A stretch of DNA of 5,385 nt from UBA11612 sp963976395 (lineage in GTDB: Bacteria > Pseudomonadota > Alphaproteobacteria > Rhodospirillales > Rhodospirillaceae): assembly GCA_963976395.1 (NCBI GenBank), contig CAXBLG010000130.1, positions 1 through 5,385 on the forward strand, given 5' to 3'. The notes under the pieces were generated by a model. The model was not told the origin of the DNA, ran no database searches, and worked only from the letters and a program-made list of their open reading frames with translations. Positions 1 to 5,385 of this stretch are shown here, piece by piece; position 1 is the first letter of the stretch, and each line of letters starts with the position of its first letter. Both the position numbers and the translations under genes were made by a program.

Positions 1-203
1 CCGACTACCGTCTTTCCGACGGACAGATATCAATACCTTATGTTGAATCGCCTGTCGCCTTGCGCGGCACCGGTGCGGCAGGCAGGCTTATGGAAGGCGT
101 TGTTACTCATGCACGGGAGCGCGAACTGAAAATCGTGCCCATTTGCGGCTATGCGGTGTCCTGGTTTAAGCGTCACCCGGAGCATCAATCCATCCTTGCG
201 TAA
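1..203 (+). CDS. GNAT-fold N-acetyltransferase, Yjdj/COG2388 type (3' part only)
   Basis: This is the C-terminal 66 residues of a protein whose start lies left of the window; the reading frame begins at base 3 and ends at the TAA at 201-203. The visible protein contains an SDGQISIPY strand, then VALRGTGAAGRLMEGVV, which matches the acetyl-CoA pyrophosphate-binding turn and helix (R-G-x-G-x-A) of GNAT enzymes. It ends with VPICGYAVSWFKRHPEHQSI, the closing segment typical of the very small Yjdj-like acetyltransferases (COG2388, roughly 90-100 residues in full). Family members are soluble proteins expected to transfer an acetyl group from acetyl-CoA, but their physiological substrates are mostly unknown, so none is assigned. 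The gene points the same way as eno, 77 bp upstream of it, and the two could share a transcript. A weak bulged hairpin (202-221) follows the stop but has no T-run. The family call is fairly secure from the motif pair; only part of the gene is visible. Confidence 0.8.
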   Translation, partial: DYRLSDGQISIPYVESPVALRGTGAAGRLMEGVVTHARERELKIVPICGYAVSWFKRHPEHQSILA

Positions 204-280
204 GGGGCTTTTCCTGCCCTTGACCTCCTTGAGCTTTTCCCGCATCTACCCGTCAACTTGTCCCGACTAGGAGATGCCCT

Positions 281-1582
281 ATGAGCGCCATTATCGACAT
301 TATCGCCCGCGAAATTCTTGATTCTCGCGGAAATCCCACTGTGGAAGTTGACGTCACTCTGGAAAGCGGCGCTTTTGGTCGTGCAGCAGTCCCGTCAGGG
401 GCCTCGACCGGTGCTCACGAAGCTTCTGAATTGCGCGATGGAAACAAGAAGCGTTATGGCGGCAAAGGTGTTTTGAAGGCCGTTCAGGCGGTCAACGGAG
501 AGCTGCACGCCGCGCTCGCGGGACTTGATGCCAGCGAGCAGGTGAAAATCGATCAGACAATGATCGACTTGGACGGCACTGCTAACAAGAAACGTCTTGG
601 TGCGAACGCCATTTTGGGTGTGTCGTTGGCCGTCGCCAAAGCTGCCGCCCAGGACGCAGGTCTGCCCCTGTACCGATACATTGGTGGGGCAAGTGCACAT
701 GTTCTGCCGGTGCCGATGATGAACATCGTCAATGGCGGCGCCCACGCGGACAACCCAATTGATATTCAAGAATTTATGATCATGCCGGTCAGTGCGCCCA
801 CCATGGCAGATGCGATCCGCATGGGGGCGGAGGTTTTTCATGCCTTGAAGAAGCAACTCAAGGATGCCGGGCATAATACGAACGTCGGTGACGAAGGAGG
901 GTTTGCTCCCAACCTGGAAAGTGCTGATGCCGCTCTGGCTTTCATTATGAAGGCGATTAAAGCGGCGGGCTATAAAGCGGGCAAAGACTTCGTGCTGGCT
1001 CTTGATGCCGCATCCACAGAGTTTTATGCCAAGGGCAAGTACGACATGACGGGAGAGGGTAAAAAGCTCTCTGCCGACGGTATGGTCAAATTTTATGCTG
1101 ACCTTGTAAAAAAATATCCCATCGTCTCCATCGAAGACGGTATGGCCGAAGATGACTTTAAGGGCTGGGCGGCCCTAACGAGTGCGCTTGGCGACAATGT
1201 GCAGTTGGTTGGCGATGATCTGTTTGTTACCAATCCGAAGCGCCTTGCAGACGGCATTGATCAGGGATTGGGAAATTCCATTCTCGTTAAGGTCAATCAG
1301 ATCGGCACATTGACTGAGACTTTGGCGGCTGTCGAAATGGCGCACAAGGCTGGTTATACAGCCGTGCTTTCGCATCGTTCCGGCGAGACGGAAGATTCAA
1401 CAATCGCCGACATCGCGGTGGCGACAAATTGCGGACAAATTAAAACCGGCTCACTCTCGCGGTCCGACCGCCTCGCCAAGTACAATCAGCTTATTCGTAT
1501 TGAGGAAGACCTCGGCCCGGCCGCGATATACGGCGGTGCTGCGTTCCGCCGTAAACGGAATCTGAAAAGCTCATTTTTCTGA
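281..1582 (+). CDS. eno: Enolase (phosphopyruvate hydratase)
   Basis: Enolase interconverts 2-phosphoglycerate and phosphoenolpyruvate in glycolysis and gluconeogenesis; it is a Mg-dependent cytoplasmic enzyme. The 433-residue protein is complete and of normal family length. The N-terminal capping domain opens with REILDSRGNPTVE and the mobile loop SGAST (39-43). In the C-terminal barrel the expected residues are present: His155 in GGAHADN, Glu164 in DIQEF, Glu205 in GDEGG, metal ligands Asp242, Glu285 and Asp312, catalytic-base Lys337 in the signature ILVKVNQIGTLTET, Arg366-Ser367 in SHRSGETED, and Lys388 in GQIKTGS. The ATG at 281 is supported by AGGAG at 269-273, with a 7-nt spacer, and by alignment with the usual MSxI start. 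The C-terminus after IRIEEDLG is a basic, aromatic tail (AAFRRKRNLKSSFF) that seems longer than I recall for relatives. A TTGACC -35-like hexamer lies at 220-225, but no convincing -10 follows it. The next gene converges from the other strand 10 bp away, so eno closes its transcription unit here. Confidence 0.99.
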   Translation: MSAIIDIIAREILDSRGNPTVEVDVTLESGAFGRAAVPSGASTGAHEASELRDGNKKRYGGKGVLKAVQAVNGELHAALAGLDASEQVKIDQTMIDLDGTANKKRLGANAILGVSLAVAKAAAQDAGLPLYRYIGGASAHVLPVPMMNIVNGGAHADNPIDIQEFMIMPVSAPTMADAIRMGAEVFHALKKQLKDAGHNTNVGDEGGFAPNLESADAALAFIMKAIKAAGYKAGKDFVLALDAASTEFYAKGKYDMTGEGKKLSADGMVKFYADLVKKYPIVSIEDGMAEDDFKGWAALTSALGDNVQLVGDDLFVTNPKRLADGIDQGLGNSILVKVNQIGTLTETLAAVEMAHKAGYTAVLSHRSGETEDSTIADIAVATNCGQIKTGSLSRSDRLAKYNQLIRIEEDLGPAAIYGGAAFRRKRNLKSSFF

Positions 1583-1592
1583 TCTGGCTGGC

Positions 1593-3533
1593 CTAAAAGT
1601 CTGCGGCAATGCTGAGCGAAAAGCGGGTCGGGCCTTCGTAAGAGTACCACGCGGCCGATCCGCCGCCGCTGCTCCAACCGTAGGTGTTGGTGACGTTCTG
1701 AACGCGAAAGCGCAATGTTGCCGGTGCATCGATTATTTCAAAACGATAGCGCGCGCCAAGGTCTACCGTGGTGATCGGCGGTAATTTTACAAGATTGGCT
1801 TGGTCGGCAAACCCCTGAGTTTTATTGAGGAGTTGAGCTTCAATCGAGAAGCCGTTCCACGACGCGGGACCATATTGAACGTTGAGATTACTCACGCGCG
1901 GGTTTCTTCCGAACGGGACGCGGCCAACAAGACCCTGGTCGACGAGCGGGCCCGACACGCGGGCCTGCAGTAAGACTGTACCGGCCACAACAGTCAGGCC
2001 GTCCATAACTTCTCCGGCGAGTGATAACTCTATACCGCGATGTCTTACCGATCCGATGGGTCGAAAAATATTGGCTGCGTCAGTCTCAATGTAGGGCTTT
2101 TTAACTTCAAAAACGCCGGCAACAAGCTTGACGCGCTCTGTCAGGCTATAACGAATTCCGGCGTCTACCTGCTCTGTAATGCTCGCAGGCACCGCAGCGC
2201 TTCGGTTCGCGGCGCGGTCAGGTGCAACTCCCGATTCTTCCAGACCGCGCGTATAGCTGCCATAGAGCGCGAGGTTCTCGGTTGCGTAGATCGCCAGGGT
2301 GCCGTTGTAAAGCCAAGGACTGCTTTTGGTGGTCGCGTCGGGCGATCCTGGTTGCGATGTGGTTTGACGGTAAGATGTTTTTTGGAGACCAAGACTGATT
2401 TCACCAACCCCGCGCCAAAATCCTTCGTATGTGACGCCTGCGGTTCCTTGCCGAGCTTTGCTTGTATCAAACGGAGAGAAAATAAAATTGGGCCGAACGA
2501 CCGGCATATGGACACCAATTTGAGCGGGGCCGAATGGAACGACAGAAGACCCGTCGAATTGACGGCTGATGTCGCGCCCTTTTACGGCTGCGTGAATAGT
2601 ATGTCGCCGTGGACCTTCCGCAAAAATCTTCGATACACGAAACTCACCCGAATAAGATCCAAAGCGCTGATCATTTTGGCCGAGGAAGGAGAGGTCAGCT
2701 GAACCGTCGGGCTGGGTGTTATTGTAAAATAGAAGATAGTTTTCGGGCCTGACCGAGAGTGAGCGGAAGGCCCCAAGGCGAATGGTCCAGTCATTTCCTG
2801 GTGTAATTTTGGCTAAGACGCCGAAGTTCGTATTGTTTTCTTCCCAATCAGCCCAGTCCTGCGTGAAGAATGTTCGCCGATCGATTTTCGGCGGTAAGTA
2901 GGGGCCCCCAGTGTAAATAAAGGGTCGGACTTCCCAGTCGCTGATTTCGGACTGGCTCCAAAATGGGATAATTTCGATATTGTCGCTCGGTTGCCAGCGC
3001 AAAACTGTCGCAGCCGACCATGTCCAGGAATGCGATCCCCAGTCCCACGCTGTATTCTTATAGCCGAGGCCAATGCCGAGACTAAGTTCGCCAGGGATGA
3101 GAGGCGTTTGTGTATCAAGTTCGACTGAGTACTCGTCGTACGGCCCGAAGCCGGCAAACACGCTGACGACGGGCTGATCGCCGGGTGTGCGCAATCGAAA
3201 ATTTGCAATGCCGGTGGGCGCGGGGAAGGGATAGGACTGAGCGCTGATGCCGACGTGAATTGTAGAGCCTGAGAATAAACGGCTGGTTACGGCCTGATTA
3301 CCCTGACGGTCAAAGAATAAACCTTCAATGCGGACATTTCCTGCGCTTTGTGGACTAAAGCCGCGCGCACTTTGCGAATTATAAAGACCTGTACTTTCGT
3401 TGCCGACCGTGGTTCCAAACGCATCATCTGCCGCTGAGACGGCATTGTCTCCGGCCCGTTGAGCGAAAGCAGCACCCGTAAGTCCGGTTGATGCACACAG
3501 GAGCGCTAAAACGAAAATCCGTTGCTTAAACAC
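1593..3533 (-). CDS. TonB-dependent outer-membrane receptor with compact plug
   Basis: This is a predicted outer-membrane beta-barrel transporter, energised by TonB-ExbB-ExbD, that imports a ligand such as a siderophore or another large or scarce nutrient. I chose the GTG at 3533, giving 646 aa. It is preceded by AGGGGA, and the protein then begins with a textbook Sec signal: (M)FKQR, a hydrophobic core IFVLALLCASTGLTGAA, and AFA|Q cleavage after about residue 24. The frame stays open to a TTG at 3572, which has no ribosome site and would add 13 polar residues before the signal. A plug-like region (about 36-115) includes RGFSPQSAGNVRIEG and YPFPAPTGIANFRLR. Barrel hallmarks follow: YGSYTRGLEESG (424-435), RHRGIELSLAG (497-507), the late motif RVQNVTNTYGW, and a C-terminal strand FSLSIAADF ending in Phe, the signal for barrel insertion. 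The TonB box is not clear. The ligand cannot be read from sequence. The gene converges with eno and diverges from the molybdenum hydroxylase genes. Confidence 0.93.
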   Translation of the reverse strand: MFKQRIFVLALLCASTGLTGAAFAQRAGDNAVSAADDAFGTTVGNESTGLYNSQSARGFSPQSAGNVRIEGLFFDRQGNQAVTSRLFSGSTIHVGISAQSYPFPAPTGIANFRLRTPGDQPVVSVFAGFGPYDEYSVELDTQTPLIPGELSLGIGLGYKNTAWDWGSHSWTWSAATVLRWQPSDNIEIIPFWSQSEISDWEVRPFIYTGGPYLPPKIDRRTFFTQDWADWEENNTNFGVLAKITPGNDWTIRLGAFRSLSVRPENYLLFYNNTQPDGSADLSFLGQNDQRFGSYSGEFRVSKIFAEGPRRHTIHAAVKGRDISRQFDGSSVVPFGPAQIGVHMPVVRPNFIFSPFDTSKARQGTAGVTYEGFWRGVGEISLGLQKTSYRQTTSQPGSPDATTKSSPWLYNGTLAIYATENLALYGSYTRGLEESGVAPDRAANRSAAVPASITEQVDAGIRYSLTERVKLVAGVFEVKKPYIETDAANIFRPIGSVRHRGIELSLAGEVMDGLTVVAGTVLLQARVSGPLVDQGLVGRVPFGRNPRVSNLNVQYGPASWNGFSIEAQLLNKTQGFADQANLVKLPPITTVDLGARYRFEIIDAPATLRFRVQNVTNTYGWSSGGGSAAWYSYEGPTRFSLSIAADF

Positions 3534-3543
3534 TGGCAGAGTA

Positions 3544-3549
3544 TCCCCT
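3544..3549 (-). promoter_or_regulatory. Ribosome binding site that decides the receptor start
   Basis: Read on the minus strand this is AGGGGA, 10 nt before the GTG at 3533-3531. No comparable purine-rich site precedes the upstream in-frame TTG at 3572-3570, where the minus-strand sequence reads GCAAAATCGCCCA. Together with the position of the signal peptide this favours initiation at GTG. The spacing is slightly long but acceptable. Confidence 0.6.
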
Positions 3550-3580
3550 AGATAATAAGTCTTGCGCCGCAATGGGCGAT

Positions 3581-3614
3581 TTTGCGGGCAATGTATTCGG
3601 TATTTGCCCGTAAA
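3581..3614. repeat. Inverted repeat, candidate operator upstream of the receptor gene
   Basis: The left arm TTTGCGGGCAA (3581-3591) and right arm TTGCCCGTAAA (3604-3614) are reverse complements at 10 of 11 positions, separated by a 12-base AT-rich spacer TGTATTCGGTAT. The arm centres are 23 bp apart, close to two helical turns, which suits a dimeric regulator binding one DNA face. It lies 48-81 bp upstream of the chosen receptor start and about 150 bp upstream of the iron-sulfur subunit gene. If the receptor transcript starts upstream of it, it could instead fold as an RNA stem-loop in the leader. It does not look like a rho-independent terminator in the hydroxylase direction, because only TAAAA, not a T-run, follows. 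The repeat is seen directly; its role as an operator is inference. Confidence 0.5.
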
Positions 3615-3766
3615 AGACCCAACGTTTTGTAACAGTTGGTGTCACGGCGCCGCATTTTGAGCCCTTAGTCTTTGGCCGAGCGCTTTTGTCCCAGGTTGTT
3701 TGGACAGTTGTGGGTGGTTATTGTTACGGTGAAATTCAAAGGCGCTCAGGCTTCCGGGAGGAATAG

Positions 3767-4225
3767 ATGGCCTTCACACTCAATATAAATGGGACAGATC
3801 ATTCCGTGGATGCCGCGCCAGACACCCCTTTGCTGTGGGTGCTGCGCGACCATCTGGGTATGACCGGCACGAAGTTCGGATGCGGGATTGCTCAATGTGG
3901 AGCCTGTACGGTTCACGTTGATGGCATGGCGACCCGGTCGTGCCAGGTGCCGGTGGAAAGTGTTTCCGGTGCAAATGTCACAACCATCGAGGGGCTTTCG
4001 GCAACTTCGGAGCATCCCTTGCAGAAATACTGGGTAGAGATGAACGTCCCGCAGTGTGGTTACTGCCAGTCGGGCATGCTGATGGCGGCTGCAGCACTCC
4101 TTGAAGCTGTGCCAGAACCGACCGACGAAGATATTGACGCTTACGTGGACAATATATGTCGATGCGGAACCTATCCACGAGTCAGAGCGGCTATTCACAA
4201 AGCTGCACAAGACTTGCGCGGGTAG
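3767..4225 (+). CDS. Small [2Fe-2S] subunit of a xanthine-oxidase-family molybdenum hydroxylase (IorA-like)
   Basis: This 152-residue protein is the electron-transfer subunit, carrying electrons from the molybdenum site of the partner subunit through two [2Fe-2S] clusters. The N-terminal plant-ferredoxin-like domain has ligands Cys39, Cys44, Cys47 and Cys59 in the pattern CGIAQCGAC...SC. The C-terminal helical domain has Cys97 and Cys100 in PQCGYCQSGM and Cys131 and Cys133 in NICRCGTY. The Gln96 before Cys97 is the residue that in this family contacts the molybdopterin cofactor. All eight ligands are present and the length is normal. The ATG is preceded by GGGAGG (3756-3761), 5 nt away. There is no signal peptide. 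The large-subunit gene starts 11 bp after its stop, so the two are co-transcribed. The two-subunit order and the large subunit's Tat signal resemble isoquinoline 1-oxidoreductase (IorA/IorB) and related aldehyde or nicotinate dehydrogenases. The substrate is not determinable from this subunit. Confidence 0.95.
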   Translation: MAFTLNINGTDHSVDAAPDTPLLWVLRDHLGMTGTKFGCGIAQCGACTVHVDGMATRSCQVPVESVSGANVTTIEGLSATSEHPLQKYWVEMNVPQCGYCQSGMLMAAAALLEAVPEPTDEDIDAYVDNICRCGTYPRVRAAIHKAAQDLRG

Positions 4226-4236
4226 GGGAGGGAGAC

Positions 4237-5385
4237 ATGGGCACTCAAAAGACCATCAATAGACGTCAGTTTATAGTTGCGTCCGCCGCCATCGGTGGCG
4301 GTTTGGCAATCGGCTATCGTCCTCGCGTGGGCGAAGCAGCGATTCATACCGGAGAACCATGGGGAAAGCTTGATGCCGATGCAGGTGTAGAATTCACACC
4401 GTGGGTCGCCATTACTCCAGACGGTATTGTTACGGTTCGCGTATCAACACCCGAGATTGGGAATGGTACGCTTACGCAAATCGCGCAATTGGTCGCGGAA
4501 GAACTCCATTGCGCCTGGGACAAAGTGCGCACTGAATTTGCTCCTGTGCACAGAGACCATATGGAAAATGGAGTTTACGATTTCGATAAGAATAACGGGC
4601 CGATGGGATATTTCAGCGGCCGCTCAACAGAACCCAAGCGAATGCAGCTTATGTTGCAGGTCGGCGCAAGCGCCCGTGAACGTCTGAAAGTTGCCGCCGC
4701 TTTACATTGGGATGTTCCGGTTTCTGAGATATCCGCAAAAGACAGCGTTCTCACGCATGTCGGGTCAGGGCGCACTCTGGAGTACGGCGAAGTCGCCGAG
4801 CGTGCGGGATCGGTACACCTTGATGCCGAACCGGAATTGAAACCGGAAAGTGAGTGGACTCTTCTAGGCAAGACATCGCCTTCTAAACTGAACCTTCCTC
4901 AAATTGTGAACGGCAGTGCAGTTTATGGCATTGATGTCCGCGTTCCTGGAATGGTGTACGCCGCGTTGAGGCAATCACCGGTGCAGGGCGGCCGTTTAAA
5001 AACCTATGATGCCCAGGCAGTTATGGGGATGTCGGGCGTTCTGGCCGTTGTCCCGATTGATCCAGACGAACCGCGCAGTGCCTTTGGAGCCGATAAAGCA
5101 CCATTTGGTTTTGATCAGAGCGAGGCTCAAAGCGGTATCGCCGTCGTGGCTGAGCACTATTGGCAAGCGCGAAAAGCCTTAGAGGCGCTTCCTGTAGAGT
5201 GGGACGAAGGCGCGGGTGGTCAGTGGAAAACAACTGCGCAAATTTATGAAACTGCGGTTGCGGCCCTTGACCGCGTTGATGGCGATACGGTGGAAATGAG
5301 CACCGGCGATGTCAATCTATTAAAAGATCAAAAGACGGTGGTTGAAGGTGTTTATGTTACCCCGTATTCGGACCAAGCTCCTATG
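4237..5385 (+). CDS. Molybdopterin-binding large subunit of a xanthine-oxidase-family hydroxylase (IorB-like), 5' half
   Basis: The frame is open from the ATG at 4237 to the window edge: 383 residues of a family usually about 700-770 long. GGGGAGGGAG lies directly before the start, in the 11-bp gap after the FeS-subunit gene. Residues 7-26 form a twin-arginine signal (INRRQFIVASAAIGGGLAIG), which points to folded export to the periplasm; no clear cleavage site follows, so the helix may stay as an anchor. Then come FTPWVAITPDGIVTVRV (53-69), IGNGTLTQIAQLVAEEL (74-90), FSGRSTEPKRM (126-136), and the a/b-hammerhead-like section NGSAVYGIDVRVPGMVYAALRQ (225-246, core YGIDVRVPGM) with SGIAVVAEHYWQARKALEAL (299-318). 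The final visible residues, YVTPYSDQAPM, reach the place where the family usually has an HA-x-MEP motif. The catalytic glutamate and most molybdenum-cofactor contacts lie beyond the edge, so activity cannot be checked. Likely reaction: hydroxylation of an aldehyde or N-heterocycle using water. No FAD or cytochrome subunit is visible. Confidence 0.93.
   Translation, partial: MGTQKTINRRQFIVASAAIGGGLAIGYRPRVGEAAIHTGEPWGKLDADAGVEFTPWVAITPDGIVTVRVSTPEIGNGTLTQIAQLVAEELHCAWDKVRTEFAPVHRDHMENGVYDFDKNNGPMGYFSGRSTEPKRMQLMLQVGASARERLKVAAALHWDVPVSEISAKDSVLTHVGSGRTLEYGEVAERAGSVHLDAEPELKPESEWTLLGKTSPSKLNLPQIVNGSAVYGIDVRVPGMVYAALRQSPVQGGRLKTYDAQAVMGMSGVLAVVPIDPDEPRSAFGADKAPFGFDQSEAQSGIAVVAEHYWQARKALEALPVEWDEGAGGQWKTTAQIYETAVAALDRVDGDTVEMSTGDVNLLKDQKTVVEGVYVTPYSDQAPM

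Larger units (their letters stand above)
3534..3766. promoter_or_regulatory. Divergent intergenic control region between receptor and hydroxylase genes
   Basis: These 233 bp separate two genes transcribed away from each other and must hold both promoters. Towards the hydroxylase, the best sigma70-like pair I see is TTGTTT (3696-3701), a 17-bp spacer and TATTGT (3719-3724), which would give a leader of roughly 35 nt; the match is only moderate. Towards the receptor, on the minus strand, TTGGGT (3617-3622) with AATACA (3592-3597) is possible but has a long 19-bp spacer. The region also holds an 11-bp-arm inverted repeat (3581-3614), an 8-bp palindrome CGGCGCCG (3645-3652) and a weak CCAAC/GTTGG hairpin (3619-3639). 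No regulator gene is visible in the window. The promoter assignments are inference; the region's role follows from gene order. Confidence 0.45.

Noticed and set aside
202..221. Possible terminator hairpin after the acetyltransferase gene (AAGGG / CCCTT).
   Set aside because: The stem is short with a bulged G and is followed by GACC rather than a T-run, so it does not resemble a rho-independent terminator.
30..245. Open frame of 71 codons on the minus strand at the left end.
   Set aside because: It overlaps the plus-strand acetyltransferase fragment, whose motifs are recognisable, and shows no family features itself.
220..248. Possible eno promoter: TTGACC with a -10 near CATCTA 17 bp on.
   Set aside because: The -35-like hexamer is good but the -10 matches consensus at only two positions; too weak to list.
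395..874. Open frame of 159 codons on the minus strand inside eno.
   Set aside because: It lies entirely antisense to a fully conserved enolase, has no recognisable domain, and is a codon-composition shadow.
2040..2702. Open frame of 220 codons on the plus strand inside the receptor gene.
   Set aside because: It is antisense to a receptor with clear signal peptide, barrel motifs and C-terminal Phe; its translation is Cys/Arg-rich without domain features.
3552..3557. TATTAT on the minus strand as a -10 box for the receptor gene.
   Set aside because: There is no -35-like sequence at the right distance, and the implied transcript start would fall at the ribosome site.
3619..3652. CCAAC/GTTGG imperfect hairpin and the CGGCGCCG palindrome in the intergenic region.
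   Set aside because: Both are short enough to arise by chance in this base composition; they are mentioned only within the control-region entry.
3746..4210. Open frame of 154 codons on the minus strand over the FeS subunit gene.
   Set aside because: The plus strand encodes all eight cluster cysteines with a good ribosome site; the antisense product has no recognisable motif.

Overview
The window looks like a chromosomal segment from a Gram-negative, probably alphaproteobacterial genome. The enolase has an alphaproteobacterial look (for example its start MSAIIDIIAREILDSRGNPT and the stretch MAEDD after the IEDG motif). A TonB-dependent receptor implies an outer membrane, and a Tat-exported molybdenum hydroxylase is a common partner set in that class. 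The family calls come from reading motifs, not from a database search, and I cannot place the order or genus.

Layout, left to right: (1) the 3' end of a small GNAT-fold acetyltransferase of the Yjdj/COG2388 type on the + strand; (2) a complete enolase gene (eno) on the + strand, 77 bp downstream; (3) a TonB-dependent outer-membrane receptor on the - strand, converging on eno with only 10 bp between the stop codons; (4) a divergent intergenic region of about 233 bp containing a clear inverted repeat; (5) on the + strand, a two-gene unit for a xanthine-oxidase-family molybdenum hydroxylase: a small 2x[2Fe-2S] subunit, then, 11 bp later, a large molybdopterin-binding subunit with a twin-arginine signal. 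The large subunit runs off the right edge of the window and is about half present.

Functionally the window has a housekeeping half (GNAT, glycolytic enolase) and an accessory half. The receptor would sit in the outer membrane and take up a ligand using TonB energy. The hydroxylase pair resembles isoquinoline 1-oxidoreductase IorA/IorB and related aldehyde or N-heterocycle oxidising enzymes. It would act in the periplasm, passing electrons from the Mo site through two FeS clusters to an acceptor not seen here. The divergent arrangement makes co-regulation or a shared substrate possible, but nothing in the sequence fixes the substrate.

I found no RNA gene, CRISPR array, insertion sequence, prophage signature or clearly new system. 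The points most worth a second look are the inverted repeat in the divergent promoter region, the corrected GTG start of the receptor, the receptor's compact plug, and the possible functional link between receptor and hydroxylase.
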